From: Legionella sp.
Lineage (GTDB): Bacteria > Pseudomonadota > Gammaproteobacteria > Legionellales > Legionellaceae
NCBI GenBank assembly: GCA_004297865.1
Contig: SCSO01000414.1
Location: 1-9,474, forward strand
Direction of reading: 5' to 3'
Length of the DNA stretch: 9,474 nucleotides
The translations under genes and the position numbers were made by a program. Positions 1 to 6,333 of the stretch are shown here, in pieces. The notes under the pieces were generated by a model that was not told the DNA's origin, made no database searches, and saw only the letters and a list, made by a program, of their open reading frames with translations. Each line of letters begins with the position of its first letter. The stretch's first letter is position 1.

Positions 1-376
1 TTGTGAGTATTTGTCACAGGGTAAACATTCATTATTACGTATCTATATTGATAAGGAAGATGGAATCGGAATTGAGGACTGTCAAAAAGTCAGTCGTCAA
101 ATCAGTGCATTATTGGATGTCGAAGATCCTATTCCAGGAAATTACAGTTTAGAAGTATCTTCACCAGGTATTCCTAGACCGCTGTTTACCAGCTGGCAGT
201 ATAATCGTTATATAGGGGAGTCCGTGCAGGTTAAAACATTTAAACCTGTTAATGGCAAGCGCAAGTTAATCGGTGACATTGTTTCTGCATCAGATACTAC
301 TTTGGTATTAGCAATAAACAATGAACATCAGGAAATACTATTTTCAAATATTGTGAAAGCAAATTTGACAGTCTAG
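1..376 (+). CDS. rimP: Ribosome maturation factor RimP, 5'-truncated
   Basis: RimP binds the free 30S subunit and helps its late assembly. The visible 124 residues cover most of the N-terminal alpha/beta domain (LLRIYIDKEDGIGIEDC, then SALLDVEDPI and the hallmark LEVSSPGIPRPLF) and the whole C-terminal SH3-like domain ending SNIVKANLTV. The frame is open to the left edge: the first complete codon begins at base 2 (C-E-Y-L-S-Q-G), so a TTG at 11 is an internal Leu codon and not a start. Against the roughly 150 residues of the family, about 25 N-terminal residues lie outside the window. The TAG stop at 374-376 is 11 nt before nusA, the standard rimP-nusA arrangement. Identity is very secure. 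The protein resembles Legionella RimP more than the E. coli one, judged from memory. Confidence 0.96.
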   Translation, partial: CEYLSQGKHSLLRIYIDKEDGIGIEDCQKVSRQISALLDVEDPIPGNYSLEVSSPGIPRPLFTSWQYNRYIGESVQVKTFKPVNGKRKLIGDIVSASDTTLVLAINNEHQEILFSNIVKANLTV

Positions 377-387
377 AGAGGCGAACA

Positions 388-1866
388 ATGAGCAAAGAAT
401 TGTTATTAGTTGCTGAGGCGTTATCAAATGAAAGAGGTGTTAGTAAGGAAGTTATTCTACTAGCCATTCAGGCCGCATTGGAGTCTGCAACACGAAAGAT
501 CTTTGGATTGGATATAGGTGTACGCATCAAAATGGATCCTCGTACGGGTGAATATGAAACCTTTAGATATTGGGATGTAGTGGATGAAGACGAACTTGAG
601 GTTCCTGAGCATCAGCTTACCCTTGAGCAAGCTAAAGAAAAAAATCCTTCTATTCAAGTAGGTGAGCGTATTGAAGAACCTATGGCTTCTATTGAATTTG
701 GTCGTATCGAAGCCCAAACTGCACGTCAAGTGATTATGCAGAAGGTAAGAGAAGCGGAACGAGATTTAGTTATCGCCCAATTTGAAAACAAACTAGGCCA
801 GCTCTTGTATGGTACTGTGAAGAAAGTCACTCGTGATAATATTATTATTGACTTGGGTGGTAAGGCAGAAGCCTTCTTACCCCGCTCTGAAATGCTTCCT
901 CATGAAATGTTCAGACCTAATGATCGCGTCCGTGCTTATTTATACGAAATTACTCCGCAATCACGTGGACCCCAGCTTTTTGTAAGTCGAATTCGCAATG
1001 AAATGCTCATCGAACTTTTTCGTATTGAAGTCCCAGAAATTGGCGAAAATATTATTGATATCAAAGCGGCTGCCCGTGATCCCGGTAACCGCGCTAAAAT
1101 TGCAGTGAAAACTAACGATGGACGTATTGATCCAATCGGTGCTTGCGTAGGTATGCGCGGTGCACGTGTCCAAGCAGTTTCTAGTGAACTGGGTGGTGAG
1201 CGTGTGGATATTATCTTATGGGATGATAATCCAGCGCAGTTAGTGATCAATGCCATGGCTCCTGCGGACATTACGTCAATAGTGGTCGATGAAGATAGCC
1301 ATACTATGGATTTAGCCGTAGAAAAAGATCAGCTATCACAGGCTATTGGCCGTAACGGACAAAATGTGAAGTTAGCAAGCCAGCTTACTGGTTGGACTTT
1401 GAATGTGATGACTACTGAAGAATTCGAAAATAAGAATTTAGAAGAGTCAGGTAAAATAGTTAAATTATTCTCAACTGCCTTAGAAATAGATGAAGAAATT
1501 GCAGCTCTTTTAGTAGCTCATGGATTCTCAACTCTAGAAGAAGTGGCTTATGTACCTAAAGAAGAATTATTAGCCATAGATGAATTTGACGAAGAAATTG
1601 TAGAAGAATTACGTAATCGAGCTAATGACACTCTTTTAACCATGGCATTGAGTTCTGGTAAAGGATTGTCAGGTACACCTGATGAGACTCTTTTAACGAT
1701 GGAAGGTATGACCGAGGAGTTAGCTAATAAGCTAGCGAGTAAAGGCATAACCAGTATGGAAGAATTGGCTGAACAATCCATAGATGAGTTATTGGAAATT
1801 GAGGGTATTACAGTAGAGCAGGCCGGTGTTTTAATTATGAAAGCTAGAGAGCCCTGGTTTCTATAA
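388..1866 (+). CDS. nusA: Transcription termination/antitermination factor NusA
   Basis: NusA binds RNA polymerase near the RNA exit channel and modulates pausing, intrinsic and Rho termination and antitermination. At 492 residues it matches the gammaproteobacterial long form (E. coli about 495). In order: N-terminal polymerase-binding domain (about 1-135, with LLVAEALSNERGVSKEVI), S1 domain (about 136-198), KH1 with GMRG at 255-258, KH2 with GRNG at 321-324, and two C-terminal acidic AR repeats (about 360-415 and 430-490) ending AREPWFL. The AR repeats are the part that in E. coli contacts the alpha subunit CTD and lambda N. ATG at 388 is preceded by AGAGG at 377-381 with a 6-nt spacer. It is cotranscribed with rimP (11-nt gap) and followed by infB after 90 nt. 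Nothing is missing or disrupted. Confidence 0.98.
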   Translation: MSKELLLVAEALSNERGVSKEVILLAIQAALESATRKIFGLDIGVRIKMDPRTGEYETFRYWDVVDEDELEVPEHQLTLEQAKEKNPSIQVGERIEEPMASIEFGRIEAQTARQVIMQKVREAERDLVIAQFENKLGQLLYGTVKKVTRDNIIIDLGGKAEAFLPRSEMLPHEMFRPNDRVRAYLYEITPQSRGPQLFVSRIRNEMLIELFRIEVPEIGENIIDIKAAARDPGNRAKIAVKTNDGRIDPIGACVGMRGARVQAVSSELGGERVDIILWDDNPAQLVINAMAPADITSIVVDEDSHTMDLAVEKDQLSQAIGRNGQNVKLASQLTGWTLNVMTTEEFENKNLEESGKIVKLFSTALEIDEEIAALLVAHGFSTLEEVAYVPKEELLAIDEFDEEIVEELRNRANDTLLTMALSSGKGLSGTPDETLLTMEGMTEELANKLASKGITSMEELAEQSIDELLEIEGITVEQAGVLIMKAREPWFL

Positions 1867-1956
1867 ACCAAGTTCTTGAAAATAAATATACCAATCTGGT
1901 ACAAGTAATATTTCGAATAATGCAGCTTTCATTAAGCTGCTGCAAGGGGATTAAAT
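1867..1956 (+). promoter_or_regulatory. nusA-infB spacer with leader hairpins and infB ribosome binding site
   Basis: This spacer is the longest gap in the rimP-truB run. It holds a small 5-bp hairpin (TACCA at 1889-1893 with TGGTA at 1897-1901) and a perfect 7-bp hairpin (GCAGCTT at 1922-1928 with AAGCTGC at 1934-1940, loop TCATT). The second sits directly before a strong Shine-Dalgarno, AAGGGGA at 1944-1950, 6 nt from the infB ATG. No T-tract follows, so it is not an intrinsic terminator. A weak promoter-like pair exists (TTGAAA at 1876-1881, then TGG-TACAAG at 1897-1905), but the match is poor. A role in infB translation or in mRNA processing is inference only. Confidence 0.45.
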
Positions 1957-4536
1957 ATGGCCGATGTGACGGTTAAACAATTAGCACAAGTCGTTGGTAT
2001 TTCGGTTGAAAGCTTATTGGACCGCTTACGGAAAGCAGGATTGTCTTTTCATGATAACGATGATCAACAAGTTGTGAATGAAGAACAAAAGCGTCTCTTA
2101 ATCAATCATTTAAAAGGTAATTCTTTACAGGATACAACGTCTACACCTGAAAGAATTACTTTAAGACGTAAAAGTATGTCTAAAGTGACTGTAGGACCCG
2201 ATGCACACAGCAAAAAGACTGTGAACATCGAAGTTCGTAAGAAGAAAACCTTCATAAAACGTTCTACAGTTGAACAAGCGCCTGTTGAAGAAGTAGAAGA
2301 GCCACTTGCCATTGAAGAAATTTTAGAGACAGGTGATGAAACATCTGTAGTTGATGAAATAGTAGCAATTGACGAATCTGTTCCGGCTGAACAAGGTGCT
2401 GAAGAAACTCTTTCTGCTGGTGAAGTACCGACTGTAGCACCAGAATTAGAATCTGGAACTATCTATGCTGCCGATATTCTGGATCTCAGTATAACCCCTG
2501 AAAAACCCGTCGAGATTGCTCCGAAAGAGGAAGTAAAGACGGAGAAGCCTAGTAAAAAGAAACATAATGAACCATCGAATTCAGAAACTGAAGTTACAGA
2601 CTTTAAAAAGGGCAAGAAAAAACCTAAATATCAGACATTTAGTACCGAAGAAGATGAGCAAGACTCTCATCGTCGCGGAGGACGCAACAAATTTAAGAAG
2701 AGAAAAGGCTCCGAGAAATCAGATAAATATCGTGAAGCAGAGGAATCTTTAACACATGGTTTTGCGCTTCCAACGGCACCGATCATTCGTGAAGTCCCTG
2801 TGCCAGAAACGATTACTGTTGCTGAATTAGCAAAACGTATGTCCGTTAAAGCTGCCGAAGTTATCAAAGTAATGATTTCTCTTGGTGCAATGGCAACCAT
2901 CAACCAAGTGATTGATCAAGAAACCGCGATCATTGTAGTAGAAGAAATGGGGCATCGTGCTCGGGTCATTAAAGAGGACGATATTGAAACAGGTTTAGGT
3001 GAATCCATTTCTAAAGGAAGTAATTCTGAGTCAAGAGCGCCTGTAGTTACCATCATGGGACACGTTGACCATGGTAAAACTTCTTTATTAGATTATATTC
3101 GTCGAACTAAAGTAGCCGCTGGTGAAGCCGGTGGAATTACCCAGCACATCGGGGCTTATCATGTAAGTACTCCTAAAGGGGATATTACTTTCTTAGATAC
3201 ACCTGGCCATGCCGCGTTCACTGCTATGCGTGCTCGTGGTGCTCAAGCAACAGATATTGTGGTCTTGATTGTTGCAGCTGATGATGGTGTGAAGCCACAA
3301 ACGATCGAAGCGATTCATCACGCTAAAGCGGCGAAAGTTCCAATCATTGTTGCCATTAACAAAATGGATAAACCCGATGCGGATATTGATCGCGTAACAA
3401 ATGAGTTATCCAATCATGAAGTCATTCCGGAATCTTGGGGTGGCGACACTATGTTTGTAAAAATTTCCGCCAAATCAGGTATGGGAATTGATGAACTACT
3501 CGACGCGATTCTTCTACAATCGGAAGTTCTCGAGCTGCAAGCATTAACGGATGGAGCAGCCAAAGGTGTGGTCATTGAATCCCGCCTAGATAAAGGTCGT
3601 GGTCCGGTAGCAACTGTTCTTGTACAAAGCGGAACTCTGCATAAAGGCGACATTCTTTTAGCAGGTTTCCAATATGGTCGTGTGCGCGCACTTGTTGCGG
3701 ATAACGGCGATCACGTTGAAAGCGCAGGCCCTTCTATTCCTGTTGAAGTATTAGGTTTATCTGCTATCCCTCATGCTGGAGACGAGGCAGTAGTCGTTCC
3801 CGATGAGAAAAAAGCGCGTGAAGTGGCTTTATTCCGTCAAGGTAAATTCCGTGATGTGAAACTCGCTCGTCGCCAAAAATCTTCGATAGAAGGCATCATG
3901 GAAAACATGGCTGCTGCTGAATCTAAAGTATTGAATATTGTGCTCAAAGCCGATGTTCAAGGTTCTTTAGAAGCAATTTCTGATGCGTTAGTGAAGCTGT
4001 CCAATGAGGAAGTCAAAGTCGAAGTGATTGCTAATGGCGTTGGTGGTATTACAGAGTCGGATGTTCATTTGGCCATTGCTTCTAATGCGGTCCTTATCGG
4101 CTTCAACGTACGTGCCGATGGTGGTGCGAAGCGTTTAGCAGAGCAAGAATCAGTTTCTATACATTACTACAGTGTTATTTACGATATCGTTGATCAAATT
4201 AAAGGTGCATTGACAGGTATGTTAGCGCCCCAATTTAAAGAAGAAATCATTGGTATCGCAGAAGTTCGTGATGTCTTCAAATCACCAAAAATTGGCGCAA
4301 TTGCTGGTTGTATGGTTACTGAAGGGGTTATCAAACGTAATAATCCAATCCGAGTTCTTCGTTCAAATGTGGTGATCTATGAAGGGACATTAGAATCTCT
4401 CCGCCGTTTTAAAGACGATGTGGTCGAAGTTCGTCAAGGTTTTGAGTGCGGTATAGGTGTAAAAAACTATAACGACATCAAATCTGGCGATCTAATCGAA
4501 GTCTATGAAACTGTAGAAATTAAGCGTGATTTATAA
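1957..4536 (+). CDS. infB: Translation initiation factor IF-2
   Basis: IF2 is the GTPase that places fMet-tRNA on the 30S P site and promotes subunit joining. The 859 residues compare with about 890 in E. coli. In order: N-terminal IF2_N-like subdomain (about 1-55), a long highly charged linker of low complexity (about 55-280, rich in E and K), the second IF2_N domain (about 284-335), the G domain, then domains II, III and the fMet-tRNA-binding C-terminal domain (GFECGIGVKNYNDIK near the end). GTPase motifs are intact: G1 GHVDHGKTS 368-376, G2 Thr395 region, G3 DTPGH 414-418, G4 NKMD 468-471, G5 SAK 504-506. The start has a strong Shine-Dalgarno at 1944-1950. The TAA stop overlaps the rbfA ATG by one base. 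E. coli makes shorter IF2 forms from internal starts; I could not identify a convincing equivalent here. Confidence 0.98.
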   Translation: MADVTVKQLAQVVGISVESLLDRLRKAGLSFHDNDDQQVVNEEQKRLLINHLKGNSLQDTTSTPERITLRRKSMSKVTVGPDAHSKKTVNIEVRKKKTFIKRSTVEQAPVEEVEEPLAIEEILETGDETSVVDEIVAIDESVPAEQGAEETLSAGEVPTVAPELESGTIYAADILDLSITPEKPVEIAPKEEVKTEKPSKKKHNEPSNSETEVTDFKKGKKKPKYQTFSTEEDEQDSHRRGGRNKFKKRKGSEKSDKYREAEESLTHGFALPTAPIIREVPVPETITVAELAKRMSVKAAEVIKVMISLGAMATINQVIDQETAIIVVEEMGHRARVIKEDDIETGLGESISKGSNSESRAPVVTIMGHVDHGKTSLLDYIRRTKVAAGEAGGITQHIGAYHVSTPKGDITFLDTPGHAAFTAMRARGAQATDIVVLIVAADDGVKPQTIEAIHHAKAAKVPIIVAINKMDKPDADIDRVTNELSNHEVIPESWGGDTMFVKISAKSGMGIDELLDAILLQSEVLELQALTDGAAKGVVIESRLDKGRGPVATVLVQSGTLHKGDILLAGFQYGRVRALVADNGDHVESAGPSIPVEVLGLSAIPHAGDEAVVVPDEKKAREVALFRQGKFRDVKLARRQKSSIEGIMENMAAAESKVLNIVLKADVQGSLEAISDALVKLSNEEVKVEVIANGVGGITESDVHLAIASNAVLIGFNVRADGGAKRLAEQESVSIHYYSVIYDIVDQIKGALTGMLAPQFKEEIIGIAEVRDVFKSPKIGAIAGCMVTEGVIKRNNPIRVLRSNVVIYEGTLESLRRFKDDVVEVRQGFECGIGVKNYNDIKSGDLIEVYETVEIKRDL

Positions 4537-4907
4537 TGACCAATCAATTTAAACGTACTGATAGAATTGCGGAAATGATTCAGCGCAAATTAGCGCAAAT
4601 TATTCCGCAGGAAATTAAAGACCCACGCTTGAAAGGCTTTGTTACCATTTCTGCAGTCAAAGTGGCTGCAGATTTAGCTCATGCCAAGGTGTATTTTACC
4701 GTACTTGATGAAGATAAAAGTTTAGCAACAACCATTTTAAATGCTGCTGCAAGTTATTTACGTTCAGCTCTAGCGCGCAGTATTACTTTACGCACAGTAC
4801 CGCAACTACATTTCATTTATGATGAGTCCATTGAATATGGCGAACGACTAAGCCGTTTAATCGATAAAGTAAACCCGTCAACCCCCGAAGATGATGAGCA
4901 AAGCTGA
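4536..4907 (+). CDS. rbfA: 30S ribosome-binding factor RbfA
   Basis: RbfA is a small KH-like protein that binds immature 30S subunits and supports 16S rRNA 5'-end processing; in E. coli it is also needed for growth in the cold. The 123 residues carry the family landmarks: RIAEMIQRKLAQIIPQEIKDPRL at the N-terminus, FVTISAVKVAADLAHAKVYF in the middle and the LRTVPQLHFIYDESIEYGERL signature near the C-terminus. E. coli RbfA is about ten residues longer, mostly in the variable tail. The ATG at 4536-4538 overlaps the infB TAA (4534-4536) in a TAATG arrangement, and no good Shine-Dalgarno precedes it, so translation is probably coupled to infB. The 3' end overlaps truB by 17 nt. Confidence 0.97.
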   Translation: MTNQFKRTDRIAEMIQRKLAQIIPQEIKDPRLKGFVTISAVKVAADLAHAKVYFTVLDEDKSLATTILNAAASYLRSALARSITLRTVPQLHFIYDESIEYGERLSRLIDKVNPSTPEDDEQS

Positions 4908-5829
4908 CTTAAAGCCTTTGAACGGAATCCTATTACTAAATAAATCTCAAGGAATGACTTCCAATTCAGCCTTGCAAAAAGCTAAATATCTTTTTGGTGC
5001 AAAAAAAGCAGGGCATACTGGCAGTCTAGATCCCTTAGCGACTGGTATGTTGCCCGTATGTTTTGGCGAAGCAACCAAGATAAGCCAATTTTTACTGGAT
5101 GCAGACAAATGCTATAGCACTACTGGTTTACTAGGTATTAAAACCAATACTGCGGATTCAATGGGCGAGGTTATTGCTACAGCATCTTCAGTGGACGTAA
5201 GTTTAGATGAGCTTCAAGAAATACTTACCAAATACCATGGCCATATTAAACAAATCCCTTCCATGTTTTCTGCATTGAAACATCAAGGCCGACCTTTGTA
5301 TCGCTTTGCGCGAGCAGGTATAGAAATAACCCGCGAAGCCAGAGATGTAGCCATTAGTGAGTTAGAATTAGAGCGATTCGATGGTCAATTGTTTGATTTA
5401 AGAGTACGGTGCAGTAAAGGAACCTACATTAGGAATTTGGTGGAGGATATAGGAGAGGACTTAAAAGTGGGTGCTCACGTGACTCGTTTACATCGCTTGT
5501 ATACTGCAGGTTTTGAAAATAATCCTATGTATACCCTTGAAGAGTTGCTGAACATGTCAGCTGAACAACGGTTGCAAGTTTTAATTCCCATGGATAAAGC
5601 GGTGGATTATTTACCTTACCACTCACTTGCTACCGAAGAAGTCCTAGCATTACGGCAAGGACGAGTGATTTCAGGGCAATCTTCTTATGATATAGGGACT
5701 TGCATACGTCTATATGACGCCGAAAAGCAGTTTATTGGTTTAGGAGAATACGTTAATCAGGCGGAAATACGTGCCAAACGCCTATTGGCTTTTGAATTAA
5801 CTTCTCAATTTGAGCTATCTGAAAGTTAA
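4891..5829 (+). CDS. truB: tRNA pseudouridine(55) synthase TruB
   Basis: TruB isomerises U55 of the T-loop in most tRNAs to pseudouridine and also acts as a tRNA chaperone. The 312 residues match the E. coli length (314). Seen here: NGILLLNKSQGMTS at the N-terminus, the catalytic motif GHTGSLDPLATGMLP with nucleophile Asp47, IPSMFSALKHQGRPLY, the KGTYIRNLVEDIG motif, and a C-terminal PUA-like region. Two adjacent ATG codons (4891 and 4894) could start it. The first is used here, but the second is equally plausible and would remove one Met. Both lie inside the end of rbfA (stop at 4905-4907), and no strong Shine-Dalgarno precedes them, which suggests translational coupling. After its TAA there is a 118-nt gap with the rpsO promoter. 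Confidence 0.97.
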   Translation: MMSKADLKPLNGILLLNKSQGMTSNSALQKAKYLFGAKKAGHTGSLDPLATGMLPVCFGEATKISQFLLDADKCYSTTGLLGIKTNTADSMGEVIATASSVDVSLDELQEILTKYHGHIKQIPSMFSALKHQGRPLYRFARAGIEITREARDVAISELELERFDGQLFDLRVRCSKGTYIRNLVEDIGEDLKVGAHVTRLHRLYTAGFENNPMYTLEELLNMSAEQRLQVLIPMDKAVDYLPYHSLATEEVLALRQGRVISGQSSYDIGTCIRLYDAEKQFIGLGEYVNQAEIRAKRLLAFELTSQFELSES

Positions 5830-5874
5830 TTTGAAATAAATATGAAATTTTTTACACAAATTAATTACTAAAGC

Positions 5875-5903
5875 TTGTTTCCCAGGGCTTGCCTTGGTAG
5901 AAT
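5875..5903 (+). promoter_or_regulatory. Predicted sigma70 promoter of rpsO
   Basis: The -10 element TAGAAT at 5898-5903 matches five of six consensus positions. A weaker -35, TTGTTT at 5875-5880, lies exactly 17 nt upstream. Transcription would begin near 5910, giving a leader of about 38 nt before the rpsO ATG. Placement between truB and rpsO agrees with the known separate rpsO promoter in other gammaproteobacteria. The call rests on consensus match and position only. Confidence 0.6.
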
Positions 5904-5926
5904 GTCCCCCTTTAAATACATACATA

Positions 5927-5963
5927 GCTTAGTTCCAGGAGTATATAATGTCGCTAAGTAGCG
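5927..5963 (+). promoter_or_regulatory. rpsO leader structure, candidate S15 autoregulatory site
   Basis: GCTTAG at 5927-5932 can pair with CTAAGT at 5954-5959 inside the start of the coding region (six pairs, one of them G-U). This encloses the Shine-Dalgarno AGGAG (5937-5941) and the ATG (5948-5950). A competing local hairpin forms from CGCT at 5952-5955 with AGCG at 5960-5963. Such overlapping pairings around the start resemble the E. coli rpsO pseudoknot, where S15 traps the ribosome on its own mRNA. The pairing is seen; S15 binding is inference. Confidence 0.4.
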
Positions 5964-6223
5964 CGCAAAAAGCAGAAATTGTCAATGAATACAAGCGCGG
6001 TGAGAACGATACTGGTTCTCCTGAAGTTCAAGTTTCGTTAATTACTAGTCGAATCAAATACTTGACCGACCATTTTAAAGAAAATAAAAAAGACTTCCAT
6101 TCTCGTCGTGGATTACAAAGCTTAGTAAATAAGCGCCGTAAGCTTTTAAAATATTTGAAGTCTAATGATCAATCACGTTATCAAACCCTTATCCAAAATT
6201 TGGGATTGAGAGATTCTTATTGA
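5948..6223 (+). CDS. rpsO: 30S ribosomal protein uS15
   Basis: S15 binds the central domain of 16S rRNA early in assembly, nucleates the 30S platform and forms an intersubunit bridge. The 91 residues (E. coli 89) form the usual four-helix protein. The rRNA-contact motif LTDHFKENKKDFHSRRGL is intact, with His42, Asp49 and Ser52 at the positions expected from the E. coli contacts His41, Asp48 and Ser51, and the N-terminal DTGSPEVQ motif is present. ATG at 5948 has a good Shine-Dalgarno (AGGAG, 6-nt spacer). It has its own promoter upstream and an intrinsic terminator downstream, so much of its transcription is probably monocistronic, with read-through into pnp. Confidence 0.98.
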   Translation: MSLSSAQKAEIVNEYKRGENDTGSPEVQVSLITSRIKYLTDHFKENKKDFHSRRGLQSLVNKRRKLLKYLKSNDQSRYQTLIQNLGLRDSY

Positions 6224-6275
6224 TCAATGTAATGATGTCTCCTTTGAGACAGACAATCCATACAGTTCTTTAAAT

Positions 6276-6304
6276 AAAGGCGCAGTATTCTGCGCCTTTT
6301 TTTT
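6276..6304 (+). terminator. Intrinsic terminator between rpsO and pnp
   Basis: A perfect 10-bp stem (AAAGGCGCAG at 6276-6285 with CTGCGCCTTT at 6290-6299, loop TATT) runs into eight T residues (6297-6304). This is a textbook Rho-independent terminator, ending 29 nt before the pnp start. It should end most rpsO transcripts and let a fraction read through to pnp, as the corresponding E. coli terminator does. A smaller 6-bp hairpin (6236-6241 with 6246-6251, loop CTTT) sits just after the rpsO stop. Confidence 0.92.
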
Positions 6305-6333
6305 CGTTATTTTTAATTTTTGAGGAAGATCAC

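Noticed and set aside
11..13. TTG at 11 as the rimP start
   Set aside because: The frame continues upstream to the window edge with rimP-like residues C-E-Y; the gene is simply cut by the edge.
936..1271. 111-codon open frame antisense to nusA, and similar antisense frames over infB, pnp and folE
   Set aside because: Each lies fully inside a strongly conserved gene on the other strand, with no family resemblance or ribosome binding site; they are by-products of codon use.
2120..2800. Low-complexity charged stretch in infB as a foreign insertion or frameshift
   Set aside because: A long E/K-rich linker between the N-terminal part and the second IF2_N domain is normal for gammaproteobacterial IF2, and the frame is continuous.
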